Origin: Owenia fusiformis
Lineage: Eukaryota; Annelida; Polychaeta; Sabellida; Oweniidae
Assembly (NCBI GenBank): GCA_903813345.2
Contig: CAIIXF020000008.1
Span: 3,667,341-3,731,340 of the forward strand
DNA length: 64,000 nt
Direction of reading: 5' to 3'
Shown here piece by piece: positions 25,628 to 36,969 of this stretch. The notes below the pieces were generated by a model. It did no database searches, was not told the origin of the DNA, and worked only from the letters and a program-made list of their open reading frames with translations. Numbering within the stretch: the stretch's first letter is position 1; each line of letters begins with the position of its first letter. Position numbers and translations under genes: made by a program.

Positions 25628-28148
25628 ATGTCCAGAGATACTGCGGCTAAAGGAATATTTGATGATATCAATAGTATCAAAGGGGAACAGACAATACTAC
25701 ACGATGCACTCGGAGTACCTTTCCCAGTGAATGAGATCGATGGTTTCTACTACTCTCCTGTAGTGAGGTTTACTTTACATGAGGAAATGAAGACTTTGAA
25801 AATCAGGGAAAATGACATCATCTTCTGCTCTTATCCACGATCAGGTTTGATATAAGTTATGCTTTGTTGAAAAGACGCCATCGACCTTTGCGTGACCCTG
25901 TTCGGCTTTGAGTGACCCTATTCCCTTTGGGAGTAGTCGAAAATTTCAGCATGTATTCTAGATTTCAGCGTGTATTCTAGATATCTGTACATGCACTCAT
26001 TTCAATGCCCAAGATAAATTATCACGGGTTCTTACAAAAAGCAAATAATCTTTTGTTCCTTTAATATGTATATACAAAATTGCCTGGTAAAAATATTGCA
26101 CATGGATTTCCAAGACCCCCTAAACACCCCCCCCCCCCCTTCCAAAGGCCGTTGGATTTACATGACAGTTACCAAGGTCTTTGAGGGGATTGTTTTACAC
26201 TTTTTTGACATATGTTCAATTATCTATATAGGTCAACACTGGATGTGGAACATTGTTTACAGATTGACACATGACATGAATGAGGCTCCAAACGGTTATG
26301 AAGCATTCTGCATGCCTGAAATGGTTTCACATGGTTTAGATGAAGTACCTTCACCTCGGCTTATACGTACTCATCAATTACCTGATTCGCTACCCCAGGA
26401 CATATGGAAGTATAGTGGATGCAATTATATTTTACAACTTCAGCTGTTTTCAAATATACAAATATGCCGCTATGATTTATCATCTTACATGTTGATCTTA
26501 ATTTGACGAAAATGATACTATTTTAAACATTTCAAGACAAGAAGTATGACAGTGAAATAATGTAAGACGGAATTACATGTACTTCGAGAAAACTGGAATG
26601 AAATTCAATAGGTGCGGTGTAATGAAATTAATAAAAAGATAAGTATTGTGACTGTGTACTATTTCTTAGATACACATGTGATGATTTAATCAAATTATTT
26701 TATATTATACAGGAAGAAATGCAAGGTCATCAATATTGTCCGCCATCCTAAGGATGTTTCATGTAGTCTCTATAAGCACCTCTCAACCTGGATGGCATAC
26801 GAGTATGATGGCACATGGCAGGGTTTCCTACCTAGCTTTCTGAAAGAAGAAGGTAGGTTTCTTTCAATATCAGGTCACATCTGGCTACAAACGTGTTGTA
26901 GTTTTATGCAGATAGTGGGAATTTAATTGTTTCAAACAAAATAAATTATTCAACTTGTAATGAATATTTGTACCCCCTTTATTATATTGAGACTGATGTC
27001 TTAGATGTTAGTTTTACACACCATTAAAGATCATCCAAAGCTTTATTGAAATAAAGAAGTTCATAATCCTAAACTTTAACGTTCTGACTATGTTACACAT
27101 TTATATAAGTGAAAAAACACAAATTCCGATTGTATTGATGTTGGAATTGATAATGTAAACACTAGTTATCAATTCATCATTTGTTGTACATTTTTATTTC
27201 AGTTCCTTGGAACGGATGGTTCAAACATGTACGAGCCTACAGCAAGAAAGCCGAAGAAGCTGACATTCTGCTTGTCACTTATGAAGAATGTAAAAGGGTT
27301 CGTACCTAATACCTATATTCCATACATAATATTACTGCTGAATAAAATTATTCGGATTTTTGATGGCAAATTGATGTTAGCTCTGTGATATTATATTTTG
27401 GTATTTGGTTACAATATTAGCCTTCCTCTTCTTAGAATTTATCTTTCAGCTTTTAGTGAAATAACTTGAGTATGCATACATATCTTGTGATTTTAATGTA
27501 TTTTGAATTTTGGAAGGATATCTTAGACATTGTCTAGGATGATGGAAAGTTGTTTCTTTAATACCAATTGTGTTTTAGATTGATAATTGTTTTTTGATAT
27601 TTTTCTTTCTGATTAAATGCATAACCGTTTCTCTTCTTTTTAATTATTCGATATAATTGGTACATTATTGATATGTAAAATCCAGCTGATCCTTATTCAT
27701 CATTAACAGGACACATTGGGAACCATAAGAAAGTTAGCAAAATACATCGGCGTAGAAAGAAGCGAAAAGGATTACAAACAATTGGTGGAGGACACACGTA
27801 TTGAATCAATTCAGACAAGGAATGTAGACTATAATGCGTATTCAAAGGGTGGTCGGGGAAGCGATGTTATGTTCAGACAAGGTAACTAAATACATAGAAT
27901 ACATAGAATGAAGAAAATTCATCCTAGATAAATACTGACTAACAATATATATCGTTGAGAGGACATGTACTTTACATACTCATTAATCAAGCTAGGTTAT
28001 CCTAACGTTCCGATTCTTTTTATTTTTAGGTAAAGTTGGGGATTGGAAGAATCACTTTACTGAAGCACAAAACGAAATGTTCAACAACGTCTACAAGGAT
28101 AAACTAAAGGATATGACGCTTTTGTATGACAATATTCTAGACTCTTAA
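25628..28148 (+). CDS. Cytosolic sulfotransferase 1 (SULT family), 6 exons
   Basis: PAPS-dependent sulfotransferase, 306 residues, typical for soluble SULTs. Exons: 25628-25844, 26232-26409, 26713-26852, 27203-27297, 27710-27881, 28030-28148; total 921 nt, phases 1,2,1,0,1. Seen: the 5' phosphosulfate loop SYPRSGQHW split across exons 1 and 2; [10 protein letters not shown] with the His expected as catalytic base; the 3'-phosphate motif [12 protein letters not shown] with its Arg and Ser; [14 protein letters not shown]; and the C-terminal [14 protein letters not shown]. The family norm in the loop is GTTW and at the C-terminus RKGxxGDWKNxFT. Here QH replaces TT and Gln replaces Lys. Acceptor substrate cannot be told. 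No signal peptide or membrane segment, so cytosolic. The exon 4 donor (GTTCGT) is weak but matches the paralogues' position. Confidence 0.9.
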
Positions 28149-30197
28149 CTGCGTTTAAACGCACTCGGAGGGATGTGTTACGCATATACACCCCATGCAG
28201 ACAGATCGCCTAAAATTACAATCGTAACTTATTGTAAAACAATTTATAATTTCAAGTGCCTTTTTCTACTAAATACAATTTTGAAAAAACTTCGGCTAAT
28301 CATATGTCAAGTTAAAGGCAGTTGCCCAGCGATGGGTAACACTTCGAATACATAGTTTATGGTACCATGCATCATGGCCGATTGTGTTTTTCTAAAATTA
28401 AGTTATGGTTAGTTACAGTTCTAAGGTTTACGAGTCTCTGTTGAATTGCATATTTCGTATATCACCCCATGCAGACAATTACATTGGTATGATGCGAGAC
28501 TCGACATTCAACAAAAAAGTAGAAACATTTTGCCACCCATTTTGCAAATTATATAACCTCAATCACCAGTTCAAGACATACAATACAAACCCACGTGTTA
28601 CCACGGAATGGGTTGTTCATTAGATATCCCCGTGGTTGATCGATTCTAGGCTACAAATAATGATATTTTGGTGAGATTAAAAAATAAGGAGAAATAAAGA
28701 ATTGAACCTGAAATTATAGAAATTATAAAAAGATCTGCAACTTCAAAAGCTGTTCTTCAAAATAATGCGTCCCATTTTTTGCTAAAAGCAAAAACTAATT
28801 AACAACTTGAATTGCATTGTTTGATTTGAAAGTTTACATACATGCACACTTGGTTAATTTGCTCTTTTAAATATAACATATGTGAGCACCCACCGTACAT
28901 TGTGTTTGTAGTCCAAATCCATTTATTTGAATAAATTTCGTACATGCAGAACGTATAGTATGTGGTTGATGTTTTGTGTTGTACAAGTGTTTTCAAAGAA
29001 ACACACACATATAACTGTATGTTCTAACAGAGACGTAAAAACAGTTTTATATGTCTCTGGTTCTAAGCATAACTGCTGAAGCTAAACTGATATTGAACGA
29101 GACAACTGTATGCAATAATATATACTACATGTACTATATGCCATTATTTTTGCTTCTTTATTCATTAAATTCAAATATATTCGATATAGGAAATATTTAT
29201 ATTCGCTAAATCATTTTTCCATTCGGTAAAAACGTTAATATGTTTGTTACAGCAAATCAAGTTTTCAAAATAGCCAATCACTTGCATTAAATTACATATT
29301 TCATTCGCTAAATGATATGTTTTTTGCGTAAATTGTTATGGTATTCCTTAAGAGTAACACATTATATGCACAATATTGAATTTCTATTTGAACCCTACCG
29401 CAATAAGTTTGCCTATATTTACTAAATGGTTTATTTTTCTATGACAAAGTTATGCATTTTACCGAAAGCTTATTTGCTATTTACCGAATGCAATAAAGTA
29501 ATATTCGATAACTTTCGTTGGTGTTCGATATTTTGTCACGTGACTTTGAGATGTGCAAAATGGCCGCGCAGCTATTCTACATCGTTCAAATATATCACGT
29601 GACTGAAAGTCTCGTAAAGTATCGAAAAATAACGAAATTTATCGAATGTGGCATTCGGTATTTACCGAATATAAATAATTTAAATACCGAATGTACAAAT
29701 AATTAATTGAATTATACGTGCGTTAAGGAAAACAAATTGATTCGCCGCATCACACAAATACATTTATAAATATCAAATGTGAATGCCAATACAAAGAACA
29801 AGTGAAACTATTTAGCGAATATAAATTGTACAGATTATTACATTCGATAAAATAAAAAACATTCAATAGATTGGGTAAAGGTTTGGTAAATTGTTTGTTT
29901 TATTTGATATTAATGGAATATTTAATGTACCGAATAAAGAAGCAGTTTAAACACCATAGTACTAGTATGCTCTATGGTAAACGTTTTCGTTTCTTATCTT
30001 TCAAACATTTAACCTTCTCTATCCCGTATGAATACAGCTTGTTATCTACAGTAATTTCATTGCTTTTTGATTAGCATTCGGGACATCGGGGCATAGGTCT
30101 CTTATAAAAAACATTATATGTACGTACTGTCGGAATATAAAGTAAAGTGTTATAGAAGGAGTACACATATTTAGACGCAAATCAACTAACATAGATA
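28149..30197. other. Intergenic between sulfotransferases 1 and 2
   Basis: Holds the 3' flank of gene 1. A stretch at about 29160-29880 is rich in loosely repeated TTCGCTAAAT, ACCGAATG and ATTCGATAA words on both strands, suggesting a decayed repeat. The motif ACCCCATGCAGACA occurs at 28190 and 28463. No coding sequence was recognised. Confidence 0.45.
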
Positions 30198-33100
30198 ATG
30201 GCTCAGGATAACACTCCAGTTGGAAGGATATTCGAGGAAATAGGAATAAGCCATATCAAAGGAGAACAGACAATTCTATATGATGCACTCGGAGAGCCTT
30301 TCCCAGTAAATGAGATCGATGGCTTTTACTACCCACAAATCATCAGACCCGATCTACATGAAGTGATGAAAACTGTGAACATCAGAGATGGCGATATTAT
30401 AATTTGCTCATACCCTCGATCAGGTTGGTTTGGATACATGGGTAGTACATAATATTGTTTGTTTCCATGTTGCTATAATCCGATGCCGCTAAAATCGAGA
30501 GATTGTGTTTCAATTATCTTAATATCAACAGTCAATCGACCAATGTGTTAGTTTCATGTCTTGTGTTCTCATTACAAAGTCCTGTATTTAATATTGTTTT
30601 TTACAATTTTGACCTCCATGTTAAGTATCGCTTCATGTTAAATGCTGCTCATTTAACTAGGTCAACACTGGATATGGAACATCATTTACAGATTGACTCA
30701 CGGGATGGAAGAGGCACCTAGTGGTTACGAAGAGTTCTGTATGCCGGAATTAGTAGGTCAAGAACTCGATAAGGTTCCATCACCTAGGGTACTACGAACT
30801 CATCAGCTCCCAGATACTCTACCTAAAGATATATGGAGGTACATGAGCGGGTGCTTGGTTCTTCTGTTTATGTAATTTGAATATTTTCAGTTATTATCCA
30901 GACTACATTGTTGAAATGCTGTTTGGTTGATATATGCTTCGCCTCATTGTAACATGACATTGTATTATTTTACAGAAAGTCTTGCAAGGTCATAAATATC
31001 GTTCGCCATCCTAAGGATGTGGCATGTAGTTTTTTCATACACCATAAAACCTGGGAACCATATGGGTACGATGGAACTTGGGAGGGATATTTACCCATGT
31101 TTCTTAAAGGAGAAGGTACTTTTACTAACATAAGCACATAGTTATAGATCTGAAAGTAGAAACCTTTTTCAAATTGTTGATTTTACAGTATATCGATTTT
31201 TATAATTGATTTTGGTTTATAGTTTAATCAAGAATTTTATCATTTTATCTATTTTTCGATTACTTCAAAATTGACCAGAAAGGAGGAAAGGGGATTTCAA
31301 AAAGACATGCCCTTATAAAGCTTCGTTTGTCTCGAATGATTTTCTGTGGACCGATTAAATATTTTTTAGGATCCCTATACTACATGGTATCGTTTATTTC
31401 AGTTGCATGGAATGGATTGTTCAAACATATATTAGCCTACACCAAGAAAGCTGAAGAAACAGAAGTTATGTTAATCACGTTTGAAGAATGTAAAAAGGTT
31501 TGTTTTATATAATATAATTTATTATAATAACTGCACGCATATCCATATATCCTTTACTTACCCCTTGCCATTCAAAACACAGTGGTATAACCATGTTATA
31601 ATATATTTCGCAACAGAACCGGGAACAGAACATCGCTTTTATAGTTTTGACCTAGAATCGTTGATATTGACTTTCTACTCATCAGTAGATATCTCAGTGG
31701 ACAAATAAAATAGTGTCCATGAACTTGGTTTCCATTTAAAGACAGACTTTCTGAACCACCTGGTTGCTCATTAGACCTTATAAGGCAAGTCACATCCATT
31801 AGGCTTGTCAATCAAATCCTTATCCAATCAGCTAATAGTGATGCTTTATGGGATAATATTTATGTTTATAAACATAACAAAAGCACATGTTATAATTTCA
31901 TACTTTACAGTCAGTGAACATGAACTGAATGATAGCAATTGACCAACATTTTTTTAACCAAGAGTCTTCATAATTTTGTTATGCTTGCTACATAGATTTT
32001 CCAGTTAATATATGTAAAGTAAATGTAGGTCTCCTTTAGGTAAATTGATTCATGTTCTAATAACCCCTAACATCTTAATTTGATATCATAAAGCAATTGC
32101 TTTTGGGGTCATTTCAAGAATTAAATGTAGATACCAGCACAAAAGCTTGAAATGTATGGGAAATTCTGTACAAATTGAAAACTTGTATTGGTTCTTTCAT
32201 CTGGTCCCTACCTACCACAAAGGGTTGCACTAAGTCATGCCCTTCATTTATGCAATAATTCTGCACTTTTCAACCTCTATTACCATGTTGTTCCAGGGTG
32301 TCTCCAAATTTGAAATTGATGATCTTTTATATTTATGTAACCATATGCAAATGGTAAGAGATAATGTCCCATTTCCTAGGGTTGTTCCATATGAGACCCG
32401 TTCTTATAAATTTTCTCTAAGGTAAAAAACCTTTGTAAACAGGTTTTTGGACAAGTGGAACATCAAAAGTAGTGACTTTGTCCTTGTGTTGTTCAGGAGA
32501 CCTCATTCTTACACAGTCATTATACAGTGAACACGTCTCAACCATCAGAAAAATAGAGTGCTGATGTTCAAGATTGAACTAACAGGATATGAAACAATAA
32601 ATTAAAGACAGAGCTATCTTCACACTGAATTGCCGAAAGTACTCGTAAAAGCAAGTTTGAGCAAAAAGAAACTTTTGTAAAATCATCAAACTCTAGAAAA
32701 GGCAATAGATGAGTTTCTTATATCAATGTTAGCCAAGTGAACCATGGCCAAGCACATTGTAGTAATCTCAAGTCTTTGGAACAGTATACAGTTATCTTGA
32801 AGTCTTTTACATCAAGCAAATACATTGGATTTTGTAATTATATAATGTCTTTGGAGTCATATCTTTAATATACCATATGTAGGTAAGTAAATGACACATT
32901 TCTTATGATTAACAGTAGTATGAATTATGTTTTATTGAAATGTATAACATGTGCTTTTGAAAGATTTACAAACAAACTTTAAATCATGTGACCCTGAATA
33001 CCTCACCTCATTGGTTGAAATTTGAATTAGGCCACTCCTCTTAATTAAAAAAATTACCAATTTTCAAATAAGGATTTCTAAAAAAAGTAATGCATAATTG

Positions 33101-35859
33101 CAATAATTGATTAATAGATTTCAAGGAGACTGTATTCATAAACATCTGTGACAATTTTTATGGTGATCTGTTGGCTACAACTAACAGAAAATCAAAATTA
33201 TTCCTCTTGATTAGAATTTTTCATATTCCTAATATTTTCAAATTTAAAATGACTCCATTTTTACTGGTCAAGCTGCTTTTATAGTGGAGGCTCTGTCTTT
33301 AAGATTAAAGATGTGTATAGGACATGTAGTTTGATCACGAACCTTCTCTAATATATTTTTTGTCCTTTCTCTTTGGCACCTGTGCGTACATATTTATTTC
33401 ACAATATCACAGTCTCATTTTCTTCAAAGTCTAATTTTATAATATTTTGTCAAGAGAACAAAAAATGTTTGGTTTAAACATATTTTGCTGCAGGACTACA
33501 AAGAAATTAGAAAAATACATTTAATTTTATCATATTTTGTTACAGAATACTATACTTAGGAAAAATATCGAAATTAGGAAAATGCATTTGATTTCATTAT
33601 ATTTTATTACAAGACACCTTAGGGATAATTAAGGAAATAGCCAAATGCATTTAATTTTATCACATTCTGTTACGGAATGCATTTTGAACAAAAAAAGGAA
33701 TGAGTCAAATGCTGTCCATTTGATTTCATCACATTCAATTACAGGACACCTTAGGAACAATATAGGAAATTAGCCAAATACAATTGATTTTAACATATTG
33801 TTACAGTACATCTTACCCCCCTATCACACCAAACTAGTTCTTACCCGTTCTTGCCAGTCCTACGAAAACGTCGTAAAACGGGCTCAATCTGGCTGTGGTC
33901 GGGAAATATGTCTGAAATAATTAGCTTCTTCGTTCTTAAACAGTCTTCAATACGTCCATCTCGTTCGCAGTTCGTTCAGGTCGCACCACGTCGGTGTGCA
34001 ACGTCGTAGAACGCGTCCCTTAGTTTAGAAGGTCAACATGACCTGATTATAGAACGGTATGGTCGCCATCGAACTTTGAATCGATTCAAAATTCTAAAAT
34101 CACATTCCCGTCTGAGAACGTTCATAAAGTTCGTAAATAGACCTTAGAAAGTTGCAGCTACGTTCATTCCGTTCGCACACAGTTTAAAACCAGTTTTGAA
34201 GAACGCAGTGGCAACTTGTTTGGTGTGATAGCTATATTTTTGCTAACTCGTTCATAAGCAGTGTTAAATACGTTCTTAATCAGTTTAAACCCGTTTGCAA
34301 TTAGTTCTACGTCGTTCTCAACACGTCCTCAGACAGTTCGACTCGTTGTTAAAACGTCCCTAGTAGGATTGAAGTACGACGGTTCCGTTCGTAGTACGTC
34401 CAGCTCATCGTTAGTACGTTGTCACTCGTTCTAATTGTAGAACGTGACGACCACGAGAAGATTTTGAGCATTGTCTAAGTTCTAGAGGACCTACCTGTTC
34501 GAGTACGTTCGATGAAGTTTGTAAATAGATCCCAAACGGTTCTTAGTAGGTCCAGTCCGTTCGTACACAGTTGAAGCCCGTTTTCGAGAACGTAGTGAGA
34601 ACTAGTTTGGTGTGATACTAGGGTTAGGAACAATAACGATTGGCCAAATACTGTCCATTTGATTTCATCATATTCTATTACAGGATACCTTAGGGGTAAT
34701 AAAGAAATTAGCCAAATACATAGGCCATGAAAGGAGCGAAGATGATTACAAACAATTGATAGAAGACACGCGTATCGAATCGATTCAGTCGAGAAACAGA
34801 GAATACGATGCTTATTCAAGAGGTGGTCAGGGAAACGATGTTATGTACAGACAAGGTAGCCAAGTATTACAAAGATATTTCATTCTAATTTCGATGAAGC
34901 CCTACATCAAGTGATATTTCACGAAGCTGTGGGAGCTATTATACACATATTATAGTTTAACACAAATATTTTATTCTATTGTCCGTAAATCCTTCACAGA
35001 TCATATTTCAAGAAGCGAAATAGTGGAAAATCATCTTGTTCAAGTGTTCTTGTGTATTCACCGACAATGGAATGAAATATTTGTTTAAGTATCATTGCCA
35101 GGCTTGCCACGTTAAATATTGTCAGGTCTTTTGTTTAAACCATGATGAATGAATTTAAACCTCTATTGACGTCTGATCAACATCTTGACCTAAGTTATTC
35201 ATCAGTTGTCAAAAGACTAGTCTCGGTTTGGAGAACTTAGTTCATCAGTTTACGGCACATTTCGCCTGCTTTGGACAATTTTGATATTTGTACATATTGT
35301 AGATTTAAATATCCTCTTTTGAATCTTTATAATTCAATTTGGGTGATATGTCCTTCTTTGAAAATTTATAATTACATTTCGGTGCTTTTTCTATATTTTT
35401 CATGAAAAAATATTATTAGCCCAGGAGACTGTTCTCCAAACCTAGACTTGTCCTTTAATAAGCATGTCAAGCTTGATCGCCTGATTTTCACAACATGTGA
35501 TCCGATTTTGACCAATCACAAAATTGCAAGCTTGGCAGTGATTTAAGATGTTTTAAAAATAATGAAGGGATACAATTTACAGTTTCGACATTATGTCACA
35601 TACGTTTCGGAGAGCTTGGTTGACCATTACGAATTTGTCCATGTTTCATAATTGGTAAGATGGTGATCCTTGTAGATTTCTTATCATAATTATTTTATTT
35701 TGTACCGTCTTTGCTCCAATGACAAGATGTTCTTTTTCAGGTAAAATCGGAGATTGGAAGAATAAATTTACTGTGTCACAAAACGAGATGTTCAATAAAG
35801 TTTACAAGGAGAAAATGAAGGGCACGTCATATGTGTATGACAACATTCTAGACTCTTAA
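30198..35859 (+). CDS. Cytosolic sulfotransferase 2 (SULT family), 6 exons
   Basis: 309 residues. Exons: 30198-30423, 30661-30838, 30976-31115, 31403-31497, 34684-34855, 35741-35859 (930 nt). Same phases as gene 1. Motifs: [59 protein letters not shown] and the C-terminal VYDNILDS. The PAPS-binding and catalytic residues are present with the same QH variant in the loop. Intron 4 is inflated to 3.2 kb by an acceptor-derived repeat array and an inserted transposon, yet the exon 5 acceptor (TTACAG at 34678-34683) is intact. AATAAA at 35949. Closest to gene 3: exon, intron-edge and 3' flank sequences are very similar. Confidence 0.9.
31498..33470. other. Proximal part of sulfotransferase 2 intron 4
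   Basis: About 2 kb of non-coding intron. AAGACAGA(C/G) words flank it (near 31740 and 32607; inverted CTCTGTCTTTAA near 33291), suggesting an old inverted-repeat insertion, but I could not fix its ends. No coding sequence was recognised. Confidence 0.35.
33485..34683 (+). repeat. Decayed tandem copies of the exon 5 acceptor (sulfotransferase 2)
   Basis: Before the true exon 5 (TTACAG/GATACCTTAGGGG, 34684) the intron holds about six related copies near 33491, 33543, 33608, 33670, 33743 and 33804. They are spaced about 52-73 bp. Examples are TTACAA/GACACCTTAGGGATAA, TTACGG/AATGC and TTACAG/GACACCTTAGGAACAA, most followed by AAATTAGCCAAAT-like coding bases and ATTTGATTTCATCA. Some copies lost the AG (AA, GG); the 33743 copy keeps it. 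The array is split by the element at 33816-34623. Confidence 0.82.
33816..34623. mobile_element. PIF/Harbinger-like non-autonomous element in sulfotransferase 2 intron 4
   Basis: Termini are inverted: TATCACACCAAACTAGTTCT on the left and AGAACTAGTTTGGTGTGATA on the right. A 3-bp TTA repeats at both edges (33813-33815 and 34624-34626). A TTA target duplication suits PIF/Harbinger; the family is inferred from that alone. The interior (808 bp) is unusually CpG-rich, full of ACGTTC/GTACGTC/CGTTCGT words. It contains a partial inner terminus ACTTGTTTGGTGTGATA at about 34214. No open frame was recognised as transposase. Confidence 0.72.
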
Positions 35860-36969
35860 CAAAGCGAAGTGTTTGTCTGAGAATCTACCTCTTCAACATT
35901 TCACCACTAGTACAGTGTTACCTGATGTGCAAATTAATGATCATAAACAATAAAACATTACAAGATAATATACTCTTTTTACTTTCATTTTTCGAAGTTC
36001 AATTTGAAACTTCAAATCTTCTACATGGTTTCCAATATTGTTGGGCATCCTTTGATGATTATTATTAATAAATAATGTAAATTATATGCCAATGAAAGGG
36101 AAACTTTTACTCATCAATCCAAAAATCGTGTCCATATTTAACCACGTTTGACAATGCCAAAAAATTCATTTTTATCATACAATATAAAAACTAATATGTC
36201 TGTCATACTCAACTTCATCAACAGTACGTGGTATCAGAAAAGAATAAATGAAGCCATCTTATGATCTTATTTTCGACACTAATGTCAAACAAACTTCTCA
36301 AAGGTTATGTATTTTATTGTATTATATACACCCTTATTAAACAGTGTAGTATTGTAGTAGTTTGTATTATCATCTTATCTTGTAGATTTTAGCTTAACCC
36401 ATGTACGCTGTATTTGTGGTAATGCAATATATAACTAAATAGAAATTAAAAGTATTAAACCTATAAAGATAGGTTACAGGGTGTTCATCAGTTATTGTTA
36501 AGAGTATGTCAAGAGTATAGCATGTATGTGTAAGAGATTTGGGGATCAGTGCTAATATGTTAAAAGCTGTCTTAATTGAAATCAAAGTATCTCCATTTGA
36601 AAAACATGGTGGTTGTAGATATTCGTTGGTCATATCTCGTACTTAGATACTGTTGATTTATATGATATTATATGTGATCAAAACATATCCTTTCTGTTTT
36701 TATCATTGATTAAATTATTCCTTGTAGAGGATGTGCTTTTTGAATGCCATGTTACGACTATGAGAGTTCGATAGGTTCGTTATAGTTTGCTGATATTATT
36801 CTAAAATCAAATCTTCAGGATGGGGTCAACATGTTGCTATCTACTTTTATCTCTATACATTCTTTACAAACACACATGTTCGTATTGTTCTCTGTTTAAT
36901 ATTTTTAATGAGTAGTGGCATTACACGTTCCCAACTTAATATTCGGACGTGTATTAACCAAAACATATA
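35860..36969. other. Intergenic between sulfotransferases 2 and 3
   Basis: The 3' flank of gene 2 carries AATAAA at 35949-35954. The remaining 1 kb is AT-rich with no recognisable gene or repeat. The last bases before 36970 are the presumed promoter and 5' UTR of gene 3; I could not identify a TATA box or initiator with confidence. Confidence 0.45.

Noticed and set aside
26066-26506. Single 146-residue open frame as a separate gene
   Set aside because: Its C-terminal part is sulfotransferase 1 exon 2 (26232-26409); the rest is intron read-through including a poly-C run.
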